Assembly: GCA_949130485.1 (NCBI GenBank)
Contig: OX422189.1
Location: 7,101,620 to 7,165,619, forward strand
Direction of reading: 5' to 3'
Length of the DNA stretch: 64,000 bases
Origin: Agelas oroides
Taxonomy: Eukaryota > Porifera > Demospongiae > Agelasida > Agelasidae
Part shown: piece after piece, positions 21,208-33,700 of the stretch
How the letters are laid out: each line of letters begins with the position of its first letter
Position numbering within the stretch: position 1 is the stretch's first letter
Position numbers and translations under genes: made by a program
The notes under the pieces: model-generated
What the model saw: the letters and a program-made list of their open reading frames with translations, nothing else
Databases searched by the model: none
Told to the model about the DNA's origin: nothing

Positions 21208-24200
21208 TCAGGGCACATTTCTTCCTTTTCCATAGCCTCCATGCATAGCTGCATCTTGGCCTGCACAAGTAAGAAAATAAGATAATTGACTATACACATG
21301 CAGAATGAGCAAGTAAAGCAACTATTTTACTATAAGCTTATAGCCTCGTACCCAGGCTCCTTCCCTGGGTATGAGGCTAATAAGTTTATACATTTAATTC
21401 TTGTCACAAGAAAGCCAATGAAGATTTACATCCCAAGATGCAAGAAAAGTGGTTCATATAATAGTACACAGGCCTGAGTGTATATTTGTTCACATGCCTT
21501 GACCTTTCAATACTGAAATCCTGTTGTAGTACAGCCAAGATCTATTATATAGCAAGTAAAGATGGAATTTGCACCGATTCCATTCCAGATATAGTATCAT
21601 GACTGCTTGCTTATTGCTGTTGTTATGTAAATTTTGTGAAATGTGAACAATCAGATTCTTTCATCCCCAATACCACAATGAAATTATGTAAACTAATCAT
21701 ATGCCCCCCCAGACTTCATGCCTTAACTCTAGACATCACTGTACTTGAAGAAGGCCAAGTTAGGAATTTGTACAAAGATTAAAATTTTTAACGCCTGGCC
21801 TATCGAGGTTTACTCTTCTAACTTAACTCTAGACATCATTAATAATCCCCTCAGAAATGCTCAAAATACCTCATTGACATTGTTAGGTTTCACCCTCACT
21901 TCTGCTCACATGTAAGTAAGTTCAAGTTAACCCCCAAGACTCCAATAATGCTCTTCTATGTATTGTTAGGTGATAAAATAGCCCATAAAAGACACCCAGT
22001 TGTTGTGTTGTTTAGCAACCTTACGACAACAAATGCAGTATTCCTAAGGAAAAAAAAACTTAAGCACATCACCTTCTAGGAGAAGTAGAGAGGTCTCTAC
22101 AGTAGACAAAGATGTAGAGTCTTCCATACAGTCACGGCTTTGTTCCAATTCTGTGAGTTTTTCTGTAGGTTTGTTTATCAGTAGGTTGTTCCTGTCGCTT
22201 TCATTACTGCTGACAACATTAAGTTTAATTTCTTCCTTGAGTCTATCATCAACATTGCTCTTTCTGGTCATTGGTCTGGGTGCCAGTGAGTTGTAGAGAA
22301 CACAGAACACACACAGCACTGTGGCTATGATGAGGAACATTACTGCCATCACAGGGTAGGTGTGTTTCTCAGTTGCTTCGTAGAGTGCATCAGCTGCAGA
22401 GAAATGAAAAAATCATCTCAAGATTGGTTTTGTAAGTATTTCACATGGGATAACTTAGTTAACAAAAACATACCATAGGACGGGAAATTTTCGCCATCAA
22501 AAATATTCACGGATGCACCATTGCAATGTATTAGCGAAACAATTTGTCCAGTGTAGCAATGATTATTTCGTGAATAGTATTTTCGCAGTATGAGTCCAAC
22601 CGCGAATATAGCGAAAATTTCATGTCTGCGACAATTTCCCATCCTATGGTAACATACATGTATTGTTACAAGTATATATATATATACACACACAGAAATT
22701 CTGCAAACTATGGTAAGGCTGTATAGAAAGAACAGGCTCCAATGAGAGCTTGCCACAGGCACCAACGCACTCCAGAGAGGGGAAACAACTCTCGCAAGGC
22801 CACCCGCTGCAGTTAAGACACCCACCACAGTCCCCTACATGTATATACCACATCAAGTGTACAGCATACATAGATATCACAGAGATATGTGCATGCGTGC
22901 AGAATAGCCAGTACATACATGCATGCACATACACAAATAGAAATGTGCATAGAGAGAAAAAGTACATAAATTGTACGTTATATCAATGGTTACAAAGTAC
23001 ACAATTGACACAGGTTGCATAATGTTTACTTCCATTGTCAGGTGCATGCAATTAGTACAATCATGCGGAGTTTAATCGGGCCAAGTGTTGTTACAAACCT
23101 CACAAGTTTCATCAAGCATCTAGGCACGGAAATCTACAAATGCACATCCATTAAGGCAACTGAAACATGCTATTATGATTATATTATAAACTGGTTTTGT
23201 ATATACCTGCTTTTCCAATGGAGCAAACTCAGATGCCATCAGAGTGATTGTTATGGTAGACAGTGGGACCGTAGTTGTGAACAATACAATCCCAATCAAT
23301 AATTGGATGAAATTCAGGGATTTCTGAACACTGCGACAAACTGGATAACAATCTTTGCATAACTTTCCAGTTACTAGAGAAAGCGGATTCCAGTGACATG
23401 TGTTTTCCACAGAGCTCTGTGCCATGCAGTAGTTGGCCTTCAGTAGTAGTTCACCTACAGAATCATTGCTGAGGAAATAGTCCTCTGGGAAGGAGGAATA
23501 GTTTCCATCAAGTGTGACCTCAGTGTTGTTCCACAATGAGGTGCTGGTGTTCTTGCTGGCAGAGAAAAGTGTACTGCTAAGATTGTTTGCTTGAGAGTTT
23601 CCAGGGAATGCTTTAAGGCATGGGTCATGTCCAATCGACTGCCAATCTGACACAATCACTGCACCAATGATGATCATACTAAGACCTAGTATGAACCTCT
23701 TCCTGCTGTTGACCCCCAGCTGCTGCACAACAAGTCTGTGGGGGGATACAGTGAAGACTCCGGTCACTCTCATCATCTTCCATTCAAAATGGTGAGTTGT
23801 GCACATGTCCCATTACATGGGCCTTACTCTCTCAGCATCAAAGGTTTGTGTTAGTGAAATCTAGGTTATCAATGGGCCTGTGTGGCTTGGAGTAGTCATG
23901 ATTGCTCCTGCATGTACATTAGCTAGCCCCTTCTCTGCATAACAGGTTGGTTTTTTAACCACAGAGTGGTTGCCTTGGTTGCATACAAGCTGGAGAGACA
24001 GGCTTACTTTGGTATGGAAGACTAATTGCATGAGGCAACCCCATAGGCAGCTGCCCAGTTCATCTTACAACCACAATACACTGACAACCCTCAAAACACC
24101 CGTAAATAAGTCATTACAAATGCACTTCAAAGTTGCAGTATGGAACTTTTATGCAAGCAGGTGAAATCCTTCAGTGAATCACAGATGTTCTGAGGATTGT

Positions 24201-26782
24201 CAGTGTGTTGTGGTTGTAAGATGAACTGGGCAGCTGCCTCTCAGGTTGCCTTATGCAATTAGTCTCTATTATCCTCTCATAACCACCATCTCTATAGCTA
24301 GTCTGCAACCAGGGTAACCATTCTGTGGTTAATTTCTGTTTTTGCAGTGAAACTTGACTACATACCCTGCAGTAGTCCTCTTTCTCAATGCCACTGAAGA
24401 AAACTGTCAAAGAGTAGTGAATATCCATAGCGCTCGCAAAGATAAACTTTCAGTGGCTTCTCAGTCAGCTCCTGCATAAACTGTTACCAACTTGAGCTCG
24501 GAAAATAACTTGCCGACATTTCGACTGAATGCTCCAGTCATCATCAGTGACGACTGGAGCATTCAGTCGAAATGTCGGGCAAGACGACTGCAGCATTCAG
24601 TCTAAACGTTGGAAGTTATTTTCTGAGCTCAAGTTGGTAACAGATAACCTTCTTTTCATTTCTGCAGGAGCCAACTGAGAAGCTACCGAGAGTAGTCAAC
24701 ATGTTTGTCAAATTATGTGGACTGTTTCAAAGGGCTATGTATAGTATGGATGCAAACAAGGATCAATCAGTGACTCCACAATAATCTTAGCACCCTGATT
24801 CCTATAGCTGCTAAACAGAAACCCACGAACTTAAAGTTAACCTACAGCAGTACGCTTCCACTAGTCAGAGCTGCCAAGACTCCAAACATAAAGTAGGAGT
24901 TGTCAGCCACAGTGAAACCAAAGTGATCACTCAGTATAGGGTTGAGTAGGGTGTCCAGCACAGTGTAACAGGATCCAGTCACATAAGAGCATGCAACCAG
25001 AAAGGAATACACCTGTTTCATTCTGTTCAAGGAAACAATAATTGTTAGAACCTATACACATTCACACAATGGTAATATAAGCTAACTGGCAGCTATGTAA
25101 TTCACCAGGCGAGTGTACCCTGCATGACGCTAACCAATATGCACTCGGGTTGGATGTTCATGGCTTCATTATAGCTTTGATACCAGACCCCAAAACAACC
25201 CCAGTGCAGATTGCTTTCCGTATCACATGTGGAAGATACTGGAAGTGATATTTGTACGTACCAGATGAGATCCAGGGACATGACTAGCTAAACTAATATC
25301 TTTGTTCACCACCATACTTGGGACGGTACATAAAAACTGGATGGTCTCTGTGTTTATTAGTTGTTTACGCAGTATCTAAGGTGCAGGTTTAGACTTATAG
25401 GAAAAGGGTCTCATGCTTTTTAAAAATTTTACTGCTTGTAATTCACAAGCTTCCTCAATCTCTCAATTTTCCGAGTTCAAGTTGGTAACAGATAACCTTC
25501 TCTTCATTTATGCAGAAGCCAACTGAGAAGCCACTGAAAGTTCCTCAATCTCTATCAACAATGCATGAGGATACAAGAGTGTCTTTCGCTCCACCACTCC
25601 ATCCTCCACATTTGAAGAATCCGGAACATTTTCTGCTAGGCTGTTTATGTGGCTTCCGTTCCTTGTACACTACTATAAAGAAAATCATGTACACTGTTGC
25701 AAATGCGACCTCAAACCAGGCACTCCAGCGGTAGGGATCAATGGAGGGGAACAATGCCACAAGAGAGCAGAGTCCTGTGATCAATGATACAGCATTGCAT
25801 GATTAGAAAAGGTGCTTCAAGTATATACTTTTGTATTGACCTTACCTGAAGCAGACATGTAGGTGATTGTGGTCACAAATGAAGTGAATACAAACAGCTT
25901 GTCCTTCAGTGTATTTTTGTGTTTCCTACAGCTACCAGCTTTAGAACAATGATTTGAGTCTAGCTGCGGCTGATTGGCCAGCTCTTCTGGGGCAGTTTCA
26001 CCAATGTAAGCACACACAAGCACTGTTATACAACCAACATGAAGTCCAATGATGAATCGTGCCACCAAGATCATCCAAACCTGATGTTGATTGGTCAGGA
26101 AGTATAATATATGTCCTACTACACACAGGGAGAGACCCAATAAAAAGGATAGTCTGTAAGAAATATAGTGTGTGAGCTTCCCAGCCACCAACGCTCCCAA
26201 CATATCACCAAAGCTGAACATGGTAACAGCCCAGGAGTAGAACGTTTCTGACTGGCCCAATCCTGACCATTCCTCTTGAAATGAATGCTGTAAAAAAAAA
26301 AGATTTGAAAAAGAGTACGCACATGCATTAGCTAGTAAACTGAAATAGAGAGTAGCTATAATGATAGGTTGAGTAATTTTGAGAGATAGTTTCATCAGAT
26401 GATAGAGGATTTGTGATTATATCACATGTGATCTGCATACAATCTATACTGCATCATGGTGCATTCATATCAGTGAGCAATAGTCCTTCATGCCAAACGA
26501 TTATCATTGAGTTCTTCCATGAGCTCCTTGCTACTCAATAGCCAGCTAATAGATTAATTATCTAATATAAGGAGTTCAATACTGCATGCAGTCAATAAGC
26601 TTGCCGGCATCCAAGCCATGGCTCAAACCTACCCCAGTGTTTGCTGGATTAGTGATGAACTGGTGCATGGAGGGGAGGGTGATCACAAAGGCCGCACTGC
26701 TAACCGTTCTCATTAGCATAATGACCACCCAATTTCTCCGAGGTGGAAACTGTCCTTCCCACTGGTCCTGTGAGCAACGCAT
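21208..26782 (-). CDS. MFSD8/CLN7-like major facilitator transporter, paralog A, eight exons
   Basis: A twelve-helix-type carrier related to MFSD8, a lysosomal membrane protein of the major facilitator superfamily. Exons are 26782-26633, 26287-25846, 25774-25575, 25012-24846, 23735-23207, 22834-22771, 22393-22073 and 21260-21208, giving 641 residues with consistent phases. Exon 1 has RRNWVVIMLMR (first helix). Exon 2 holds several helices with VARFIIGLHVG and AYIGETAPEE. Exon 5 has a lumenal loop with several NxS/T sites and paired cysteines (CHWNP, GKLCKDCYPVC). Exon 6 is only 64 nt and encodes GVLTAAGGLARVVSPLW, the counterpart of the MFSD8 'GWLTASGSGARI' block. Exon 7 has the last helix and the acidic dileucine ETSLLL. 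The tail differs from paralog B because of a 4-bp insertion in the last exon. Introns hold foldback elements. MFS membership is firm; the MFSD8 subfamily is likely. The substrate is unknown. Confidence 0.82.
22471..22651. mobile_element. Inverted-repeat element with 'taccatagg' ends, in MFS A intron 6
   Basis: 'taccataggacgggaaattttcgc' at the left is inverted as 'gcgacaatttcccatcctatggta' at the right. 181 bp, non-coding. Confidence 0.85.
23954..24333. mobile_element. Foldback element in MFS A intron 4
   Basis: 'ttaaccacagagtggttgccttggttgcatacaagct ... actaattgcatgaggcaacc ... cagctgcccagttcatcttacaaccacaatacactgacaa' recurs inverted to the right as far as 'gcaaccagggtaaccattctgtggttaa'. 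Arms are about 130-150 bp around a core of roughly 90 bp. Single arms appear near 4445 and 5990. Confidence 0.8.
24484..24650. repeat. Nested inverted repeat ('gactggagcattcagtcgaaatgtc')
   Basis: The inner hairpin at 24512-24579 pairs 'gccgacatttcgactgaatgc...' with its inverse. The outer words 'ttaccaacttgagctcggaaaataact' and 'agttattttctgagctcaagttggtaac' also pair. The trailing 'ggagccaactgagaagc' is part of a family found at 11280, 13435, 13960, 25480 and 27500. Confidence 0.8.
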
Positions 26783-28019
26783 TCTGTAGGATTGTGGAAG
26801 TATGGAAGTATAGTTTGTCTACTGAGTATGAGCAAAGGTCCCAAAACACCTATGCAAATGCCATGTTTTAATATACAGGCTGCTGCAGCTATATGATGTA
26901 TTAATATTCAATGTGGAGATGTCTAAAGCTAATTGTTGTGTCACATTGTCTCTTGCTTAGCCAGCTACCCCAGTTTAATATAAGTGTGCTTGTGGTGTAT
27001 CTATCTAATCAAAGATCAGTTGCACTATATAGCTTCATGGTAGGTGATGCACTAATGTATTGTGAAGTTTAGATAGATATTTGATGGTCACACTTCATTT
27101 GGCAATTTTAGTGTCACTACCCCATTCACTTATGTATTATATGTACCTAGTATTGCTGTTTTTGAATTACTTAGCTGCCAAAAGTGAAATGTTGATGACA
27201 AGCAGTAAAATCAACAGAGATGGTAAGTATGACGAGACAGCATCAAATTGAAGTGACCCTGTGGCTGCATGAAAAGGTTGAGTCAAAGGTCTACTTTGCC
27301 ATGTGACATTGCTGTCTGCATGGAATGCTACGTAAGTCGCCAACCCCATGCAGCGTAATTGTGTGGAGTTCATGGGAGGGATGAGCAATCCTCACCGACC
27401 TTTGACCTCCAATGATGTCTATCCTCAGTAGTGCATGCATGGCTATAAATAGTAGTGTTTGTTCACACTTCTTCACTTTCGCCATGATGACGACTGGAGC
27501 AGTCAGTCGAAACGTCGGCAAGTTATTTTTCTGAGCTTAAAAGATAATCTTTCTCTTCAAGTAAAATGTTATTGATAGCACTGGCAATTGTGTATGAATT
27601 GCGGATGGCTATGAAGGTCATCAGACCCTTTTTGTGTGCCGAGTGAATGGTCTTGAAACAAGACTAACCTGCAGCAGTGTCTCATCAGTTATATCACAAT
27701 CCAGACTGATTTTTCTTGGATTCTCACTTCTCCGGTTTCTGGAGGTGGGTGAGAGATGGTGCAGCTACAAATGGCTCCCTTGACCAAGATCAGAGTCTGC
27801 TAGCTTTGATTGCGATGATGTATATGTACAGACCTACTAACATACACATTGTCGTAATTTTTCCAATATTACACATCCTAACCCTCTCCCCCCAACCCGA
27901 CCCATTTACTTACCTTGCATATCCATGCACCCCTCCCTCATATTTTAATCTCTCTTCAATTTTGATTGCTTATATAAAGAGCATAATCATATACTTATTT
28001 AGTGTCAATACATTTACTC
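26783..28019. other. Intergenic DNA upstream of MFS A
   Basis: Should contain the MFS A promoter. The minus-strand open stretch 27388-27167 ends in a hydrophobic tail (SSYLPSLLILLLVINISLL) before a stop. It could be an exon of an unknown membrane protein, but no partner exon was found. 27480-27560 is a copy of the 'gactggagcagtcagtcgaaacgtcg' repeat. Confidence 0.4.
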
Positions 28020-29075
28020 CCATAGAAAGGTGTGCAATTATTTTTGTAATTGCACAGGTAGGAAAGATTCTGATTGGACAAAAAATACAAAAACTACAAA
28101 ACCGTGCGAGGTGTAATCGCTCACTGATTGGTCAGTAGCAATTTGCTGTAAACTATATTAACATAATGTAAACTTGTAACTTGTAAGCGACAACAATTTG
28201 CTGTAAACTATATTAACATAATGTAAACTTGTAACTTGTAAGTGACAACAATTTGGTGTAAACTATACAGTTTACTGTAAACTTGTATACTATAAAGCAC
28301 CACATCACATACATACTCATACTTAGTATAGCATACTGTAAACTAGGCAGAGTATATGATTAACAAGTAACAGCATGGTTTCGAGTGCAATTTGGGATTA
28401 ATAGCAGGAGTGAATGGCATAATTGCACTCGGCTTCGCCTCGTGCAATTAACAGCCATTCACTCCTGCTATTAATCCCAAATTGCACTCGAAACCATGCT
28501 TTTAATTTTACTAATCATATGACTATATCACAGTCCATAGTTAAGCTCCATTAACAACAGTGAAATAAATGCCAAATAGTGTTGCAACATGCTTTTCTTG
28601 TACATGTAAACAGTGAAAAAAGTGTAATAGCTCACTGAGTGGTTAAAAAACAGACTATCAACAGTGAATAAGTGTAATAGCTCTCTGATTGGTTGAAAAA
28701 CAGACTGTCAACAGTGCAAAAGTGTAATAGCTCACTGATTGGTCAGTGACTTGTAAGTACCAACAATTTGCTGTAAACTATCTAATGTACTGTAAACTTG
28801 TAAACTTGTAAGTAACAACAATTTACTGTAAACTATACAGTGTACTGTAAACTTGTATACTATAAACTTATCTCATACATACTCATACTTCTTGTAGTGC
28901 CCTGTCAACTTGGCAAGGTTTATGATTAGCAATCAATAGCATGTTTTCTCATACAATTTGGGATTAATACATGTAGCACTCATGAATGGCATAATTGCAC
29001 TCTGCTATGCCTCGTGCAATTAATAGCCATTCACTTGTGCTATTAATCCCAAATTGCACTCGAAACCATACTATT
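28020..29075. repeat. Duplicated 0.5-kb unit with large palindromes
   Basis: Each unit has short tandem copies of 'caacaatttgctgtaaacta..aacttgtaacttgtaag' (28190-28300 and 28755-28865), then a long palindrome with arms 'agcatggtttcgagtgcaatttgggattaatagca' and inverse, at 28373-28500 and 28937-29070. The palindrome centre carries 'gcataattgcactcggcttcgcctcgtgcaatta'. 'gtgtaatagctcactgattggtcagt' also recurs. No coding potential. Confidence 0.75.
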
Positions 29076-29310
29076 AATTATACTAACCACACCCCAAGAT
29101 GCTCATAAGAGCAGGTTTACCTTGGCTTACCTTTGTTGAATGGCTCACTGCTTCACTCTCAGGGTTTAAGGGAGGAGCCAGACAATAGTCATGAGAGGAC
29201 CACATATTAAACCTTTAGTACAGGCTTAAAAAAAAAATAAATAAAAGCACTGCCACGTATCTACTATTGTCTGCAAGGAAAGAGGCCCATAAACATTGAT
29301 ACAGGAAGTG

Positions 29311-29390
29311 AAAAAAAAATCGCTGCCCAATGTTGAGATCGAACCCTAACCGTTAGACCACCGCGTACTGCTAACGTAGCATAGGCTATT
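29311..29390 (-). other. tRNA-like sequence (Pol III A/B-box-like), degenerate or SINE-derived
   Basis: The minus strand reads 'cgcggtggtctaacggttagggttcgatctcaac', which combines an A-box-like 'tggtctaacggttag' and a B-box-like 'ggttcgatctc', followed by a run of nine T near 29311. The anticodon arm between the boxes is missing, so it is not a functional tRNA as read. A truncated tRNA or tRNA-derived SINE is likeliest. Confidence 0.35.
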
Positions 29391-30792
29391 ATTGTCGATA
29401 CCCACCTCACACCTGTATTAGTAAACGGAAAACGCTCGAGCCAACACGGAGACCGTTCATATTTTCTCATTTATCACCACTTTACCACGCTTCTTGGTGA
29501 ACAAAAGTTTTATTCCTAGGGTAGGTGCACCATAGCACTAACCAATATATGCACTCAGATTTGCCTGAGATCCAATCCTTCCTCTGGCCTGTGTATTAAT
29601 TTGTTCATTTATTTATTTATATTACGCGGGTCCTTTCGCATCTTGGGGTGTAACGTGCGTTCTTGACTTGACAGCCGCCACCTTTGTGAAGCGTCGAGCG
29701 AGCTGTTCATCCGGTGCATGGGAGGAACGAGAACGAAACGAAATAAGGGGTGCAGCTCGCGAGGTCTATATGCTATAATGTTTTGCTCTGCACACGCTAC
29801 GTTTATACTTAACTGTAGTACAATGACGATGTGATTTCAACTTACTATTTCTCTGCCTTTTTTAGTGATCTGTAAACCGGGATAAAGCCACTGTCATGCT
29901 AGCCTCGTACCAGGCTACTGTCATGCCGGCCTGCAGGAACGTCGACGTCATCGAAGCAGCGGCGGCGCGCGCTGTTAGTATCGCTGCAGAGCTGTGCTGC
30001 ACACTCAAGACTGACTTAAAACCATCTTGCAACATATCCCCGTCAAAAGTGATTCTATACTAGCAGCGTATACATGCATGATTTGTCTGTGAAAAATAGG
30101 ATTCATTTACGTAACCTGCAATACTAAGTGCATGTAGCATCAGTTCAAAGGACCTTAGTGTGTAGGCATTGAAATCACCAAATGAGGTACTAATGTATAA
30201 GCTATACCACTGCAGCCACTGGTTGACTGGGAGTGGTCTGCATAACATCTAGGTCTGCCTTTTTGCGGGGAGATATACATGGTTTGTTGAGTGTTCATGC
30301 ACTGTCACAACCCACAGCAACACCTCTTACGAAATTAATATTAGGACAATAGCTGAGTCAATCTTTAAACGTAATTGTAAACCCTGTCAAGTGTGATGAT
30401 GGACGAGTTTTGTTTCACTGAACTGATGTGTGGCCTGTATATAGGTTGTGTAGACCATTTTGCCTGGTGTACCTTCTGAAGCTGTAACTGAGCACAGTGC
30501 TGACCTGGCAGAGATGTAGCTGCTACACCTACAACACACTTCTAACATGTTTTGTAAACTCGGGCCTTTGTAGCATGCACCCACTTTGGTAGAATTGGGC
30601 GGTCGTGAGTCATGCTTTACACTGAAGATGCAGACACGCTGTTAGCTAAACATTGATAACAAACATATTTGTGGTTTGGTGGTTGTACCAGTTGTAAGTC
30701 TAGTAGCTACTTGTTACAAACAGGTCATTCAAGCAAACAGCAATAATTATACTATTAGCAGCAAGATATATCTTGGTAACAAATTCAAAGGC
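29391..30792. other. Spacer between MFS A and MFS B with CpG-rich patches
   Basis: CpG-rich stretches lie at about 29630-29760 and 29900-30000. A 56-codon plus-strand frame starts at the ATG at 29897 and stops near 30064. It lies in the CpG-rich patch but matches nothing I know. The rest is AT-rich without supported genes. Confidence 0.4.
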
Positions 30793-33700
30793 CTATTCCA
30801 CCAATAAAACCAGTTTATCCTGTTCATTCGAAGTCTCGGGGCACATTTCTTCTTCCTCCAAAGCCTCCATAGCTATAGTTTGGCCTGCACAAATAAGAGA
30901 ATAGGATGATGATGGTTTTGGTCAGGATCTTATGAGCAAAGTGAGGCAGTACATTACCAACCTTATACACATCTCATCACAACATAGCCATGAGGCAAGA
31001 AAAGGGCTGAAGTAATTAATGCATACAAAACTAGGTCTGAGTGCAGTGCCATGCCTCATTCACCAACAAACCTCCCACCACCAGCTACAACATCTCAATC
31101 ACTTTAGAAGGGATCAATTTCCCCACTTAACACCTGATACCCCACACTTCACATGCACACATACAAATATGTTATATGTAAGGGTACATCCACACCATTC
31201 TTGCGCACATAAGTAGGCTATTCTTGTGTCTGGCAGGTGAAAAGGCTGCAATCTGTACTACTAAAAGTGAGTCACTGGGGGGATGCAGTTGAGTTTTGAT
31301 CTGGAGGAACATTACAACCACAAGTTTGCATAGTGAAGCCTGTAAGTCTGGCTACCTGGAATACAAGAACACCTTCATTTAGTGCACCTGCCCTCAAATT
31401 AACATGAAGTGTATGTTTGTGGCTTATCTTGTGGTGAATTGTGCAAGTCCTTATCCAGATAGAGGCCACTAAATGCTGGCTACTTATCTGGTCATTACCT
31501 GTTAGACTACATACAGCTGTGCATGATAATTATTTTAAAGGTTTGACTGCGAGCATGTATTCTCAATGTCAAGGCAAAATACAGCATTTTATTATACATG
31601 TTTGTAGCATCCAGGCATACATAGAATCAAGGGTTGATTAGGAATATGCACGGTTAGAAATTGATCTTTTTCTTGAAATGACACCGGCTGAGACCAAAAT
31701 ATTGCATTTTATTACAAATGACCTAAATTTAGTATGTAGCACCCAGGCACACATCAAATTATTTGTTGCTTAGCAACAAATATAGCATTTCTAACAAAAT
31801 TTTAGTACATCACCTTCTGTAAGAAGTAGGGAGGTCTCTATGGTAGACAAAGATGTAACATCCTCTATGTAGCTTTGATGTATTTCTGTGAGCTGCTCCA
31901 CTTGTTGCTTCTTCGGTGGGTTGTCGGGTTCACTTTCCTTATTGCTGACTATATTAAGTTCCTCGAGGCTGACATCGATATTGTTGGTGCTGGTCGTTGG
32001 TCTGGGAGCCAGTGAGTTGTAGAGAACACAGAACACACACAGCACTGTGGCTATGATGAGGAACATTACGGACATCACAGGGTAGGTGTGTTTCTCAGTT
32101 GCTTCGTAGAGTGCATCAGCTGCAGAGAAATGAGAAAATGATCTCAAGATTTGCATTTAAAGTCTACTTACATATATATATGTGTATAGCTGTACAATTA
32201 AAGTAACAGCAACATTAATGTATACACACACAGAAATTGAATGTAAAGGTACTGAGGCTGTATGGAACAGGCTCGCTGCCACAAGAACCAACGCACTCCA
32301 GAGTGGGGAAAAAATTCTCGCAAGGCCACCCGCTGCAGTTAAGACGCCCACCACAGTCCCCTACATGTATATACCACATCAGGTGTAGAGATATCACAGA
32401 GATATGTGCATGCATGCAATGTAGCCAGCACATACATGCAAAAAAAATACAGGATGGAGAGGTGCATAGGGAGAAAAAGCGTATATACATGTTATCAAGA
32501 GTCAAAAAATTACACACAGTATGCAGTTATGACAACTTTGACATACATATTTGCATATTTTATCACTTCAGTTTCAATTCCACAAGTGCATGCAAGTATA
32601 TAGACCCACAAAACAAGTACAACTGCACAGGAAATTGTACATAGTGAGCAGATCTGCAAGTTGCTAGCTAATCAATTGGTAGTCAACAAATGCACGTTGA
32701 TTAGACTGCATGGCATACGTACTAGTATACCTACTGTGAGCCCTTGCACAAACTTAACACACAACTGGCTTTGCGTACCTGTTTTTCCAGAGGTGTAAAC
32801 TCAGATGCAATCAGAAAAAGTGTTACAGAAGACATCGGAACTGCAGTTGTGAATAGCATAATCCCAATCAATAACTGGATGAAATTCAAGGATTTCTGAA
32901 CGCTGCGACAAACTGGGTAACATTCTTCGCACAACTTTCCAGTTACTAGAGAAAGCGGATTCCAGTGACATGTGTTCTCCACAGAGCTCTGTGCCGTGCA
33001 GTAGTTGGCCTTCAGTAGTAGTTCACCTACAGAATCATTGCTGAGGAAATAGTCCTCTGGGAAGGAGGAATAGTTTCCATCAAGTGTGGCCTCAGTGTTG
33101 TTCCACAATGAGGTGCTGATGTTCTTGCTGGTGGAGAACAGTGTACCACTAAGATTGTTTGCTTGAGAGTTTCCAGGGAATGCTTTAAGGCATGGGTCAT
33201 GTCCAATCGACTGCCAATCTGACACAATCACTGCACCAATGATAAGCATACTAAAGCCTAGTATAAACCTCTTCCTGCTGTTGATACCCAGCTGCTGTAC
33301 AACAAGTCTGTGGGGGGATACAGAGAAGAGATGCTAATACAACCCACTATTTATGGTTATTTATCTAAGATTTGAGGCTAAGTGTTCCACCTCCTCTAGT
33401 TTGTGGGACTAGCCTTTGTGTGATAATACTGTAAACCCTCTGTGAGCAATGGCATGGCTATATACATCCATCAACCTCCCAGTCAAGGTACAAGTGAGAC
33501 TAAATTTTCAATAAAATATTCTGTCCATTTGATTTAGTACCAAGAAAAAGCATTATTAAGTATGAGCACCTATAGTAACAACAGAAACAACAAATATTTC
33601 CAAATCGTTAAAATTTACCCCTATAATTATGCTTTATAAACTGATCCACTCCTACTCTGTGGTCTATAAGGCTTCAGGTAATCTTCCCATAGCTATTGAA

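Noticed and set aside
22640-22970. Cysteine-rich minus-strand frame across MFS A exon 6
   Set aside because: It is an alternative frame of the 64-nt exon plus intron; the conserved frame is GVLTAAGGLAR.
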